Of a stretch of DNA of 62,505 nucleotides, positions 52,053 to 61,212 are shown piece by piece. Positions within the stretch are counted from its first letter, which is position 1. Every line of letters starts with the position of its first letter. Source of the DNA: an uncultured Alphaproteobacteria bacterium (lineage in GTDB: Bacteria; Pseudomonadota; Alphaproteobacteria; Puniceispirillales; UBA1172); the NCBI GenBank assembly GCA_937952245.1, contig CALFYS010000100.1, positions 1-62,505 on the forward strand. Direction: 5' to 3'. Made by a program: the position numbers and the translations under genes. The notes under the pieces were generated by a model. It was not told the origin of the DNA, made no database searches, and worked only from the letters and a program-made list of their open reading frames with translations.

Positions 52053-53078
52053 TTAAGCCCCCGGCAATAAGTCAAAGGCCATCATCACGCCACCGCAAAT
52101 CGCCACGAAAAGCAATGTAAAGGGCAGGAAGACTTTCCAGCCCAAACGCATCAATTGGTCATAACGATAACGTGGTGTTGTTGCCCGTACCCATAAGAAG
52201 ACAAACAAGACCAATGCCACTTTGATGGCGAACCAGATCGGGCCTGGAATCCAATTAAACGGCGCGATGTCAAACGGTGGCAACCATCCGCCAAGGAATA
52301 ATGTAACCGTCATCCCTGACATCAAAATCATATTGGCGTATTCGCCTAAGAAGAACAGGGCGAATGACATGGATGAATATTCCACGAAATACCCCGCCAC
52401 CAGTTCAGATTCGCCTTCAGGCAAGTCAAATGGCGCCCGGTTTGTTTCCGCCAATGTTGAAATGAAGAAGACGATAAACATCGGGAAGAGCGGAATAAAG
52501 AACCACAGCCCCCGCTGGGCTTCAACAATATCAGACAGGTTCAATGACCCCGCGGCCATGATAACGGTGATAATCACCAGCCCCAAAGACACTTCATAGG
52601 AAATCATTTGCGCGGCGGAACGCATCGCCCCCAAAAACGGATATTTGGAATTGGATGACCACCCCGCCATGATCACGCCGTAAACGCCCAAAGATGAAAT
52701 CGCAAAGAGATAGAGAATCCCGACATTCACATCAGCGATCACAAGCCCTTCACCAAAGGGGATTACCGCCCATGCCACCAAGGACAAAATAAAGGTCAGC
52801 ATCGGGGCGATCACAAAGACCGTTTTGGACGCGCCCGACGGCAAAATCGTTTCTTTGGACAGAAGTTTCAGCGCATCGGCAAAGGGCTGAAATAATCCAA
52901 ACGGCCCCACCACATTCGGGCCTTTGCGCAATTGCATCAGGCCGATCACACGGCGTTCCGCCAAGGTCAGGTAAGCCACAGCGATCAACAGCGGGCCAAT
53001 AACGGCAAAAATCTGAACAACAATCCACATCAATTCAAGAACCATGGGATTGGTCAAAATGGCGAGTATTTGATCCAT
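52053..53078 (-). CDS. nuoH: NADH-quinone oxidoreductase subunit H
   Basis: Membrane subunit of complex I that forms part of the quinone chamber. The 341 residues have about eight membrane helices, and RRVIGLMQLRKGPNVVGPFG, ISYEVSLGLVII and AETNRAPFDLPEGESELVAG (NRAPFDLPEGE) are the conserved quinone-site loops. Its start overlaps the nuoG stop by 1 nt. Confidence 0.97.
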   Translation of the reverse strand: MDQILAILTNPMVLELMWIVVQIFAVIGPLLIAVAYLTLAERRVIGLMQLRKGPNVVGPFGLFQPFADALKLLSKETILPSGASKTVFVIAPMLTFILSLVAWAVIPFGEGLVIADVNVGILYLFAISSLGVYGVIMAGWSSNSKYPFLGAMRSAAQMISYEVSLGLVIITVIMAAGSLNLSDIVEAQRGLWFFIPLFPMFIVFFISTLAETNRAPFDLPEGESELVAGYFVEYSSMSFALFFLGEYANMILMSGMTVTLFLGGWLPPFDIAPFNWIPGPIWFAIKVALVLFVFLWVRATTPRYRYDQLMRLGWKVFLPFTLLFVAICGGVMMAFDLLPGA

Positions 53079-55156
53079 TATTCTGCCGCCCCTTTCAGGC
53101 CATTCTGCTCAAAGGCCTCAATACATTCGGCCATGGTCACGGAAGACCGGCTGATCGGACAGGTCATGTAGAAACTGGTCGCCGTCCCCTCACCCATCGC
53201 GTATTGAAGCGCGGTTGATTTGATCTGGCCTTTGCCGCCAACCGCTTTAAACGCGGTTTCGGTCAGCTCATCAGCAATGCCGAACACAGGTGCCGCGTTG
53301 ATCAACGCGGAACGCAATTGGCTGTGATCATCAAAACCAAGGGTGGCATCCAAGACCGCGGATAAAGCGCGGATAATCGACCAATCTTCACGCGCATCCC
53401 CTGGCGGGAAGGTCGCGCGGCTGGCGTATTGCACCCGGCCTTCTGAATTGACGAAAATCGCGTCTTTTTCGCACCATGCCGCCCCGGGCAGAACCACATC
53501 GGCGATCCGTGCCCCGGCATCACCATGGCTGCCTTGATAAATCACAAAAGTCTTATCGCTGATCCCAGCGAGGTCACATTCATCCGCCGCCAAGAGATAC
53601 AGCACATCCATATCGCCTGATTTCGCGGCCTTCAGCATCGCGGCGGTGTCTTTGCCCCCACGTGCCGGAATAGCGCCCATATCAAGCCCCGCCACACGCC
53701 CCGCGGCGGTATGCAAGACGTTAAAGCCATTCCATGTTGCTGTCACAACACCCGCATCCTTAGCGATCCGAGACAACGCCCCCAAAATCGCACTGGAATC
53801 AGCACGGTTCAGCGCCCCCTGCCCAATGATAATCATCGGCTTTTTGGCTTTTTTCAATTTGCTCAAGATCGGTGATTTGCCGCCATCCATGGCCATCAAA
53901 AGAGAAGGGTCATCCCCCAATTCTTTCACCGGATAGGTCAGGTCAACCTCCGCGCCAATCCGTGCCACTTCAAGCCCATCATTCAGCCAGCGGCGACGCA
54001 AACGCGCGTTGATCACCGCCGCTTCATGGCGCGGGTTACTGCCCACCAAGAGAACGTAATCGGTTTCTTCTAAACCATTGAAACCACTGTTGAAAATATA
54101 ACCGCCGCGGCCTTGACCACCCAAAACAGAGCCATCTTGACGGCAATCAATATTGGCACTGCCCAGATTTTCCATCAATGATTTGAGGGCGAACATACTT
54201 TCCGCGTCGCATTGATCCCCCATGATCGCGCCAATGGCATCAGGCTTGGCTTTCTTGATCTTGGTTTGGATGGCTTTAAAAGCATCTTCCCAAGAACATT
54301 CCGCCAAACGACCATTGCGCTGGCGCAGATAAGGCCGATCAATCCGCTGTCTTTTCAGCCCGTCAATCGCATGACGTGTTTTATCTGAAATCCATTCTTC
54401 ATTGACGTCATCATTAACCCGAGGCAAAACCCGCATCACTTCATTGCCGCGGGTATCAATCCGAATGGCAGAGCCAACCGCGTCCATGGCATCAAAGCTT
54501 TCGGTATGGCTTAATTCCCATGACCGCGCGTTAAACGCATAAGGCCGGTTGGTCAGCGCGCCCACGGGGCAAAGATCAACAACATTGCCTGATAACTCAG
54601 ACCCTAATGCTTTTTCCAGATAAGTGGTGATCTCCATGCTCTCACCACGGCCAATCGCGCCCATATCATTAACGCCAGCGACTTCGGTAGAAAAACGAAC
54701 ACAGCGGGTGCAATGAATACAGCGGGTCATGATGGTGGAAATCAACGGCCCCATGTTTTTGTTTTCAACGGCACGTTTCGGTTCAAGATAGCGGCTTTCC
54801 GCTGTCCCATAACCCATGGCCTGATCCTGCAAATCACATTCACCGCCTTGGTCACAAATCGGGCAATCCAGCGGGTGATTGATCAGCATGAATTCCATCA
54901 CGCCTTCGCGGGCTTTTTTAACAACGGGCGTATCTGTTTTGATCACCATGCCATTGCCCGCGGGCATCGCACAGGAAGCAATCGGCTTGGGCGCGCGTTC
55001 CATTTCCACCAGACACATCCGGCAATTGCCCGCAATCGACAAGCGTTCGTGATAGCAGAAACGCGGCACTTCTTTGCCAGCGGCTTCACAGGCTTGCAGC
55101 ACGGTCGCGCCGTCTTCAACTTCGACTTCAACACCATCAACGGTTAAGGTGATCAT
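53078..55156 (-). CDS. nuoG: NADH-quinone oxidoreductase subunit G
   Basis: Peripheral-arm iron-sulfur subunit of complex I. The 692 residues begin with a 2Fe-2S ferredoxin domain (RFCYHERLSIAGNCRMCLVE), then the His-Cys3 and [4Fe-4S] ligands around NHPLDCPICDQGGECDLQD and RCIHCTRCVRF, followed by a molybdopterin-enzyme-like domain that has no cofactor role here. Translation starts behind TAGGGGGAAG at the nuoF stop. Confidence 0.97.
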   Translation of the reverse strand: MITLTVDGVEVEVEDGATVLQACEAAGKEVPRFCYHERLSIAGNCRMCLVEMERAPKPIASCAMPAGNGMVIKTDTPVVKKAREGVMEFMLINHPLDCPICDQGGECDLQDQAMGYGTAESRYLEPKRAVENKNMGPLISTIMTRCIHCTRCVRFSTEVAGVNDMGAIGRGESMEITTYLEKALGSELSGNVVDLCPVGALTNRPYAFNARSWELSHTESFDAMDAVGSAIRIDTRGNEVMRVLPRVNDDVNEEWISDKTRHAIDGLKRQRIDRPYLRQRNGRLAECSWEDAFKAIQTKIKKAKPDAIGAIMGDQCDAESMFALKSLMENLGSANIDCRQDGSVLGGQGRGGYIFNSGFNGLEETDYVLLVGSNPRHEAAVINARLRRRWLNDGLEVARIGAEVDLTYPVKELGDDPSLLMAMDGGKSPILSKLKKAKKPMIIIGQGALNRADSSAILGALSRIAKDAGVVTATWNGFNVLHTAAGRVAGLDMGAIPARGGKDTAAMLKAAKSGDMDVLYLLAADECDLAGISDKTFVIYQGSHGDAGARIADVVLPGAAWCEKDAIFVNSEGRVQYASRATFPPGDAREDWSIIRALSAVLDATLGFDDHSQLRSALINAAPVFGIADELTETAFKAVGGKGQIKSTALQYAMGEGTATSFYMTCPISRSSVTMAECIEAFEQNGLKGAAE

Positions 55157-55165
55157 GTCTTCCCC

Positions 55166-56452
55166 CTATTCAGCCACAGCCGCTGATTTGCGGGCGGCGA
55201 TACGCTCTTCGATTTCAGGGCGGAAATGCTTGATCAACCCTTGGATTGGCCAAGCCGCCGCATCACCGAGGGCGCAAATCGTATGCCCTTCAACCTGTTT
55301 GGTGACATCATGCAAGACATCAATTTCATCAACTTCGGCATCACCCCGCACCAGACGATCCATCATCCGATACATCCAGCCCGTACCCTCACGACAAGGG
55401 GTGCATTGGCCGCATGATTCATGCTTATAGAAATATGAAATCCGCGCGATGGCCTGAACAATATCCGTGGATTTATCCATCACGATAATCCCCGCTGTCC
55501 CCAAGCCAGTTCCGGCATTTTTCAAACTGTCGAAATCCATCAACATATCGTCACAAATATGTTTCGGCATCAATGGGGTGGATGAACCGCCGGGGATGAC
55601 CGCCAACAGGTTGTCCCAGCCGCCACGAACACCGCCCGCGTGCTTTTCAATCAGCTCCCGCAAGGGGATGCCCATTTCTTCTTCAACATTACAAGGGTTG
55701 TTGACATGACCAGAGATACAAAAAAGCTTTGAGCCTGTATTGCCTTCACGGCCAAGCCCCGCAAACCAATCCGCCCCACGGCGCAGGATGGTCGGCACAA
55801 CAGCAATGGTTTCTACGTTATTGACGGTGGTCGGGCAGCCATAAAGACCAACACCAGCAGGGAATGGCGGCTTTAACCGTGGCTGGCCTTTACGGCCTTC
55901 AAGGCTTTCCAGCAACGCGGTTTCTTCACCACAAATATAAGCCCCTGCCCCACGGTGAACATAAAGGTCAAAATCCCACCCTGATTTGGCGGCGTTCTTG
56001 CCCAAGAGACCATCGGCATAGGCTTCATCAATGGCTTTTTGCAAAGCAATCGCTTCATTAACAAACTCACCACGGATATAGATATAGCCCGTGTTGGCGC
56101 GCATGGCGAAACCCGCCAGCAAACAGCCTTCGATTAATTTATGCGGCTCATGGCGCAGAATATCCCGATCCTTACAAGTGCCGGGTTCTGATTCATCGGC
56201 ATTAACCACCAAATAATGGGGGCGATCTTTCACTTCTTTTGGCATAAACGACCATTTTAATCCAGTGGGGAAGCCCGCACCGCCGCGCCCCCGCAAACCT
56301 GACGCTTTCACCGCTTCGATCACGGCATCAGGCCCCTTTTTCATCAGCCCTGCCGTACGCGCCCAATCGCCACGCTTTTTCGCCTCTGCCAATGAAGCAG
56401 AAGACCAGCCATAAATATTGCTAAAAATACGATCCTGATCAGCCAGCATCAT
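55166..56452 (-). CDS. nuoF: NADH-quinone oxidoreductase subunit F
   Basis: Binds NADH and FMN and holds [4Fe-4S] cluster N3. The 428 residues contain the NADH/FMN region GLRGRGGAGFPTGLKWSF, the FMN segment around VNADESEPGTCKDRDI and the cluster ligands ESCGQCTPCREGT with a fourth cysteine later (HTICALGDAA). It overlaps nuoE by 4 nt. Confidence 0.97.
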   Translation of the reverse strand: MMLADQDRIFSNIYGWSSASLAEAKKRGDWARTAGLMKKGPDAVIEAVKASGLRGRGGAGFPTGLKWSFMPKEVKDRPHYLVVNADESEPGTCKDRDILRHEPHKLIEGCLLAGFAMRANTGYIYIRGEFVNEAIALQKAIDEAYADGLLGKNAAKSGWDFDLYVHRGAGAYICGEETALLESLEGRKGQPRLKPPFPAGVGLYGCPTTVNNVETIAVVPTILRRGADWFAGLGREGNTGSKLFCISGHVNNPCNVEEEMGIPLRELIEKHAGGVRGGWDNLLAVIPGGSSTPLMPKHICDDMLMDFDSLKNAGTGLGTAGIIVMDKSTDIVQAIARISYFYKHESCGQCTPCREGTGWMYRMMDRLVRGDAEVDEIDVLHDVTKQVEGHTICALGDAAAWPIQGLIKHFRPEIEERIAARKSAAVAE

Positions 56453-57138
56453 GCGCCTCCTTGACGGGTCTTACCCGCGGATTTTTTTGATGATGTTTTG
56501 GATGTTGATGTTTTGGACTTCGCTTTCTTAAAATCAATGACATCGCCAAGGCTTGTTGGCCCGGGTTCCGGCTGTGAGCCTTGACGTCCTTTGACAGAAC
56601 CGGCGGGCGGCACGTCATCCTGTGCCAGACGGTCAATCAATTCTGAGGTGCTGTCGTAATCCAGATCTTCGTAATAATCATCGTTGATCTGAACCATAGG
56701 GGCGTTCACACAAGCCCCTAAACATTCGACTTCAAGCAGGCTGAACTTACCGCAAGCGCTGGTGCCGCCGGATTTGATCCCCAATTTATCATGGATACAG
56801 CGCATGACATCATCACTGCCGCGCAACCAACATGGCGTGGTGCCGCAAGCTTGAATAAAGTATTTCCCCACGGGACGCAGGTTAAACATCGTGTAGAAAG
56901 TCGCCACTTCCAAAACACGAATTTCAGCCATATCCAAGGTTTCCGCGATCAATTCAATCGCTTTCATGGGAATCCAATTGTCATGCTGACGCTGAGCCAA
57001 ATCCAACAGCGGGATCACCGCGCTGGCTTTGCGATCCTTTGGGTATTTCGCCAAAATCGCTTTGATTTGCTTTTTGCTTTCGGCGTTAAAAGCAAAGGAT
57101 TGCGGCTGGTCTTCGGCAATGCGGCTGTTGATGCTCAT
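56449..57138 (-). CDS. nuoE: NADH-quinone oxidoreductase subunit E with basic C-terminal tail
   Basis: Thioredoxin-like subunit carrying the 2Fe-2S cluster N1a. Ligands C98-x4-C103 and C139-x3-C143 are intact. The core ends near residue 175, but the protein runs to 229: a Pro/Gly linker and then a Lys/Ser/Thr tail (about 203-226, KKAKSKTSTSKTSSKKSAGK). E. coli NuoE is about 166 residues. The tail may help contact other complex I parts; no function can be read from it. It overlaps nuoD by 4 nt. Confidence 0.96.
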   Translation of the reverse strand: MSINSRIAEDQPQSFAFNAESKKQIKAILAKYPKDRKASAVIPLLDLAQRQHDNWIPMKAIELIAETLDMAEIRVLEVATFYTMFNLRPVGKYFIQACGTTPCWLRGSDDVMRCIHDKLGIKSGGTSACGKFSLLEVECLGACVNAPMVQINDDYYEDLDYDSTSELIDRLAQDDVPPAGSVKGRQGSQPEPGPTSLGDVIDFKKAKSKTSTSKTSSKKSAGKTRQGGA

Positions 57139-58313
57139 CGGTCAATCTCACCAAATACAACGTCAAGAGACCCCAAGATCGCAACACTATCCGCCAGCAT
57201 ATGCCCGCGTGACAATTGATCAATGGAAGCCATGAACGGAAATCCCGGGGCGCGAATTTTACAGCGATACGGCTTATTCGTGCCATCGGATACGATAAAG
57301 ACGCCGAATTCACCCTTGGGGGCTTCAACAGCGGTATAGGTTTCACCCGCGGGGACATGGAACCCTTCGGTGTATAATTTGAAATGATGGATCAAGGATT
57401 CCATTGAGGTCTTCATCTCATCACGGCGTGGCGGCGTGATTTTATGATCTTCCGACATCACCGGCCCTTCCGGCATTTCAGCAATACACTGGCGGATGAT
57501 TTTTAAAGATTGGCGCATTTCTTCAACCCGCACCAGATAACGGGCATAACAATCGCCTGTCTTACCGGTTGGAATATCGAAATCCATTTCTTCATAAACA
57601 TCATAGGGCTGGGTCTTGCGCAAATCCCAAGGCAGGCCAGACGCGCGAATACACGGGCCTGAGAAGCCCAAATCCAATGCTTCTTCAAGGCTGACAACGC
57701 CAATATCAACCGTCCGCTGTTTAAAGATGCGGTTTTCGGTCAATAAGGTTTCAAGGTCATCAATAAAGGCGGGGTAGCGTTCGGTCCAATCGAGAATATC
57801 GTCAAGCAAGCCTTCGGGCAGGTCTTGATGAACACCGCCGGGGCGGAAATACGCGGCGTGGAGACGCGCCCCTGATGCCCGCTCATAAAAGCCCATCAAT
57901 TCTTCACGTTCTTCAAAACCCCACAGCAATGGCGTCATCGCGCCAACATCAATAGCAAAGGTGGTGAGGTTCAACAGATGGTTCAGGATACGGCCAATTT
58001 CACAATACATGACGCGGATAAACTGCGCCCGACGCGGCACTTCAACCTGTAAGAGTTTCTCACAAGCCAGCGCAAACGCGTGTTCTTGGTTCATCGGCGA
58101 GACATAATCAAGGCGATCAAAATAAGGCAAGGCCTGAAGATAGGTCTTATGTTCAATCAGCTTTTCGGTGCCGCGATGCAACAAGCCAATATGCGGGTCA
58201 GCACGCTCGATAACCTCACCGTCCATTTCCAAGACCAACCGCAACACCCCATGCGCCGCTGGGTGCTGGGGGCCAAAGTTCATGGTTAAGGGTTTAATTT
58301 GTGCTTCTGCCAT
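57135..58313 (-). CDS. nuoD: NADH-quinone oxidoreductase subunit D
   Basis: Peripheral subunit lining the quinone-binding cavity, related to nickel-iron hydrogenase large subunits but lacking their metal cysteines. The 392 residues contain FGPQHPAAHGVLRLVLEMDG near the start (conserved His-Gly), GLLHRGTEKLIE and the tail ending VFGEIDR. It is a separate gene from nuoC, as usual outside the gammaproteobacteria. A TAGGGGGA site precedes the ATG. Confidence 0.97.
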   Translation of the reverse strand: MAEAQIKPLTMNFGPQHPAAHGVLRLVLEMDGEVIERADPHIGLLHRGTEKLIEHKTYLQALPYFDRLDYVSPMNQEHAFALACEKLLQVEVPRRAQFIRVMYCEIGRILNHLLNLTTFAIDVGAMTPLLWGFEEREELMGFYERASGARLHAAYFRPGGVHQDLPEGLLDDILDWTERYPAFIDDLETLLTENRIFKQRTVDIGVVSLEEALDLGFSGPCIRASGLPWDLRKTQPYDVYEEMDFDIPTGKTGDCYARYLVRVEEMRQSLKIIRQCIAEMPEGPVMSEDHKITPPRRDEMKTSMESLIHHFKLYTEGFHVPAGETYTAVEAPKGEFGVFIVSDGTNKPYRCKIRAPGFPFMASIDQLSRGHMLADSVAILGSLDVVFGEIDR

Positions 58314-58322
58314 TTTATCCCC

Positions 58323-58988
58323 CTATTCGTTATCTTCTGCCGGCTTAGGATCATCCTGACGCATGGCGGTCTGGACACCTTCCCAAGGGCTCATGTAATC
58401 GTAATCGCGAAATTCTTGTGTCAGGGACACAGGTTCATAAATCACGCGCTTTTCTTGGTCGTCATAACGGGTTTCAACCGTACCCGTCAGCGGGAAATCT
58501 TTCCGCAACGGATGGCCTTCAAACCCATAATCGGTCAGCAACCGCCGCAGATCATTGTGATCGCTAAAGAAGATCCCGAACATATCCCACACTTCACGTT
58601 CAGACCAAACCGCGGTGGTGAAGATATGGCTCACCGATGGGGCAACCTCACCATCACCAATCGCCGCCTTTAAACGGATGCGGCGGTTATAAGTGACGCT
58701 CAACAGCTGATAGATCAGGTCAAACCGTTGCGGACGGCTGGGGTAATCAACCGCTGTCAGTTCAGACAATTGGGTAAACGCCCCGCCGCTGTCTTCTTTC
58801 AGCATAATCAAGATGCTGGGAATATCCGCGATATTGACGGTGAAGCATAATTCATTGCGGAAGGTTTCAATGCCAAGAACGCGGGTGCCTAATAAAGCAC
58901 TGACCTGCAATTGCAGGCTTTCCAATTTTGCCGCTTGATCTTTCAGCACATCATTTGAGATGGCTTGATGTTGATTTGAGTCAGTCAT
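58323..58988 (-). CDS. nuoC: NADH-quinone oxidoreductase subunit C
   Basis: Peripheral-arm subunit of complex I (30-kDa homologue). The 221 residues show ELTAVDYPSRPQRFDLIYQL, the signature SEREVWDMFGIFFSDHNDLRR (split as EREVWDMFGIFF) and LRKDFPLTG with a short acidic C-terminal tail. It lies 31 nt after nuoB. Confidence 0.97.
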   Translation of the reverse strand: MTDSNQHQAISNDVLKDQAAKLESLQLQVSALLGTRVLGIETFRNELCFTVNIADIPSILIMLKEDSGGAFTQLSELTAVDYPSRPQRFDLIYQLLSVTYNRRIRLKAAIGDGEVAPSVSHIFTTAVWSEREVWDMFGIFFSDHNDLRRLLTDYGFEGHPLRKDFPLTGTVETRYDDQEKRVIYEPVSLTQEFRDYDYMSPWEGVQTAMRQDDPKPAEDNE

Positions 58989-59019
58989 TTTTAATCACAA
59001 GTTTCAGCACAAATCGGCT

Positions 59020-59565
59020 TTATCGGGCAATGGTTGAGGTACGTCTGATTTTCTTTTGAAGTTGGAGCAAGCCATAGATTAAGGCTTCGGCGGTAGGCGG
59101 GCATCCCGGGACATAAACATCAACCGGAACAATGCGGTCACATCCACGGACAACAGCGTAGGAATAGTGGTAATAACCGCCGCCATTGGCGCAAGACCCC
59201 ATGGATAAAACCCAACGAGGTTCGGCCATCTGGTCATAAACCTTGCGCAAGGCAGGCGCCATTTTATTGGTCAGCGTCCCCGCCACGATCATCACATCAG
59301 ATTGACGAGGGCTGGGGCGGAACAGCATCCCGAAACGATCCATATCATAACGGCTGGCGGCAGAATGCATCATTTCAACAGCGCAACACGCCAGACCAAA
59401 AGTCATCGGCCAAAGCGAACCTGACCGCGCCCAATTAAAAAGCTTATCGGCTTGCGCGATAACAAACCCACGATTGGCGATTTCTTCACCCACCGCGTTC
59501 AAGATCATGTCTTGATCAGCACCGGGGGGAATTGGCTGGCCGTGTGGTGAGGTAATCAAACCCAT
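59020..59565 (-). CDS. nuoB: NADH-quinone oxidoreductase subunit B
   Basis: Holds terminal [4Fe-4S] cluster N2, next to the quinone. From the ATG at 59565 (181 residues; 4 nt after the nuoA stop, GGGA site upstream) the ligands appear in MTFGLACCAVEMMH (two adjacent cysteines), MGSCANGGGYYHYSY and VPGCPPTAEAL. A longer reading from 59616 would overlap nuoA by 47 nt. Confidence 0.97.
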   Translation of the reverse strand: MGLITSPHGQPIPPGADQDMILNAVGEEIANRGFVIAQADKLFNWARSGSLWPMTFGLACCAVEMMHSAASRYDMDRFGMLFRPSPRQSDVMIVAGTLTNKMAPALRKVYDQMAEPRWVLSMGSCANGGGYYHYSYAVVRGCDRIVPVDVYVPGCPPTAEALIYGLLQLQKKIRRTSTIAR

Positions 59566-59569
59566 ATCG

Positions 59570-59935
59570 TTAATCCCACTCAAGGGCTCCCTTTTTCCAT
59601 TCGTAAACAAAACCAACAGTCAAAATGCCGAGAAACACCATCATCGACCAAAACCCAAAAGCGCCAATCTCACCTAATGAGACCGCCCATGGGAATAAAA
59701 ACGCCACTTCAAGATCAAAAATGATGAAGAGGATGGCGACCAAATAAAACCGGATGTCAAAGCGGCTTCGAGAATCATCAAAGGCTTCAAAACCACATTC
59801 ATAAGCGCTTAATTTTTCAGGATCAGGACGCTGCGCCCCTAATAATACAGAGCCAAGAACAAATGCAGCGGAAAGAACGACAGCGATACCGAGGAAAATG
59901 GCAATCGGAAGGTATTCCTGTAGATATGCATCCAT
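59570..59935 (-). CDS. nuoA: NADH-quinone oxidoreductase subunit A
   Basis: Small membrane subunit of complex I with three helices. In 121 residues the loop YECGFEAFDDSRSRFDIRFY carries the conserved cysteine close to the quinone site, and FDLEVAFLFPWAV the conserved acidic residues of helix 2. It is the first nuo gene. The 117-bp gap to the aldolase gene is AT-rich and should hold the nuo promoter, but I found no convincing box pair. Confidence 0.97.
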   Translation of the reverse strand: MDAYLQEYLPIAIFLGIAVVLSAAFVLGSVLLGAQRPDPEKLSAYECGFEAFDDSRSRFDIRFYLVAILFIIFDLEVAFLFPWAVSLGEIGAFGFWSMMVFLGILTVGFVYEWKKGALEWD

Positions 59936-60052
59936 GATGCGAACCCCCTAAAATCTATACGCTCTTAAACTAAATTTTGCGCCAAAAGACAAGACGTAAT
60001 ATAGCGAAAATTTAATTTATATTAATTCTAAACTAGAACCAATGGCAAGACC

Positions 60053-60973
60053 TTACCCGCCGATGGTGAAGTCATAGTTTTCTTTTAAGGTTTTTTCCAA
60101 ATCAGCCACTTTTTCAGGTGCCATGGCCATCATCGGTGGGCGCAGGTTGTTCCAGCGGGAATCCCCTGTCCCCCGTGCCAATAATGCTTTTTGGGCAGGA
60201 ATCGGCGCGTAATCTTGGAAAAGATAGCGGATTTCTTTGACCGTCTTATGCACCTCTTCGGCTTGGTCAAAATCCCCCGCGTGGCAGAGATCAATCACCT
60301 TAGCGATGCCATTGCCGTTCAGATTCGCCGTGGCAGAGATACAGCCCGGCGCGCCTAATTTAATGGCTTCAATCACCGGCAGTTCTGCCCCGGGATAGGT
60401 GATCAATGTTTTAATATCCAGCAATGCCGCCGTGTTATCCCAATCGCCGGACGAATCCTTAATGCCAACGATAATCTCCGGATAAGCTTCATGCAGACGG
60501 CGCACCAAATCAATCGACAGGCCAACACCGGAAACTTGCGGGATATGATAAAGGAAAATCCGCAAATCATCATGGTTCACCATATCAATCAGCCGCGAAT
60601 AATAATCAAACAACCCATCATCAGAAACGCCTTTGAAATAAAAGGCAGGCAAGGTCATCGCGCCATAACAGCCATGTTCAGCGGCATGGCGGGTCAAGGT
60701 GGCGGTATCTTCCAGATTGGTCAGCCCTGTCCCCGGCATCATCAATTTCGGATCAACCCCAGCTGCAACAAGCGCATCAAGGCTTTCCATCCGCTCACGA
60801 ATACTGACCGAAAGCGCTTCCCCTGTCGTGCCGAAAGGCGCAAGCCCCGCGCAGCCCCCTGTTGCAAGCAATTGCTTGGCGAAATCCACATAAAGGTCAG
60901 TGGCGACGCTGAGATCGTCGTTAAACGGGGTCAGTACAGGGGAAATAAGGCCTTTTAATTTCGCGGTGGGCAT
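60053..60973 (-). CDS. Dihydrodipicolinate synthase/N-acetylneuraminate lyase family aldolase
   Basis: Class-I aldolase of the DapA/NanA family. The 306 residues form the usual barrel with GTTGEALSVS (pyruvate carboxylate pocket), Y142 in FLYHIPQVSG and the Schiff-base lysine K172 in VGIKDSSGDW. In true dihydrodipicolinate synthases the segment after the tyrosine reads YNVPSRTG, and its arginine binds the dicarboxylate; here it is YHIPQVSG, so that arginine is missing. Lysine synthesis is therefore doubtful, and a sugar-acid or other 2-oxo-acid aldolase is more likely. The neighbours give no pathway clue. Confidence 0.85.
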   Translation of the reverse strand: MPTAKLKGLISPVLTPFNDDLSVATDLYVDFAKQLLATGGCAGLAPFGTTGEALSVSIRERMESLDALVAAGVDPKLMMPGTGLTNLEDTATLTRHAAEHGCYGAMTLPAFYFKGVSDDGLFDYYSRLIDMVNHDDLRIFLYHIPQVSGVGLSIDLVRRLHEAYPEIIVGIKDSSGDWDNTAALLDIKTLITYPGAELPVIEAIKLGAPGCISATANLNGNGIAKVIDLCHAGDFDQAEEVHKTVKEIRYLFQDYAPIPAQKALLARGTGDSRWNNLRPPMMAMAPEKVADLEKTLKENYDFTIGG

Positions 60974-61071
60974 GGGTTCAAATCCTTAGGCTAAAGGTGA
61001 TGATGATCTGCTGTTATTAGACTATATATGGCTACACAACATCATGGCGGGAAGCAAGGGCAGAATAAAAC

Positions 61072-61100
61072 TTGCATCTTATATAGGAACAGCCTATAAC
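61072..61100 (+). promoter_or_regulatory. Predicted sigma-70-type promoter of the rpsF operon
   Basis: -35 TTGCAT (61072-61077), exactly 17 bp spacer, -10 TATAAC (61095-61100); both boxes are near consensus. Transcription would start near 61107, leaving a leader of about 105 nt before rpsF. Confidence 0.75.
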
Positions 61101-61106
61101 CCGCTC

Positions 61107-61206
61107 ACATCCAGCCGCCCATGGCGGCTTACATTAAACCTCTTGCTGGTGGATTTCGATATACCACCAGCTCGGATGGGCAACCATCCAATTAGCCATA
61201 AGGGGA
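61107..61206 (+). promoter_or_regulatory. Structured mRNA leader of rpsF (candidate ribosomal-protein leader)
   Basis: Three hairpins fill the leader: AGCCGCC/GGCGGCT (61113-61129), an 8-bp GCTGGTGG/CCACCAGC stem (61145-61171), and GGATGG/CCATCC with a GCAA tetraloop (61174-61189), just before the AAGGGGAG ribosome site. Operons starting with rpsF are known in several bacteria to be controlled by an S6:S18-binding leader. Whether this is that motif needs a covariance-model check. Confidence 0.5.
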
Positions 61207-61212
61207 GTCGAT

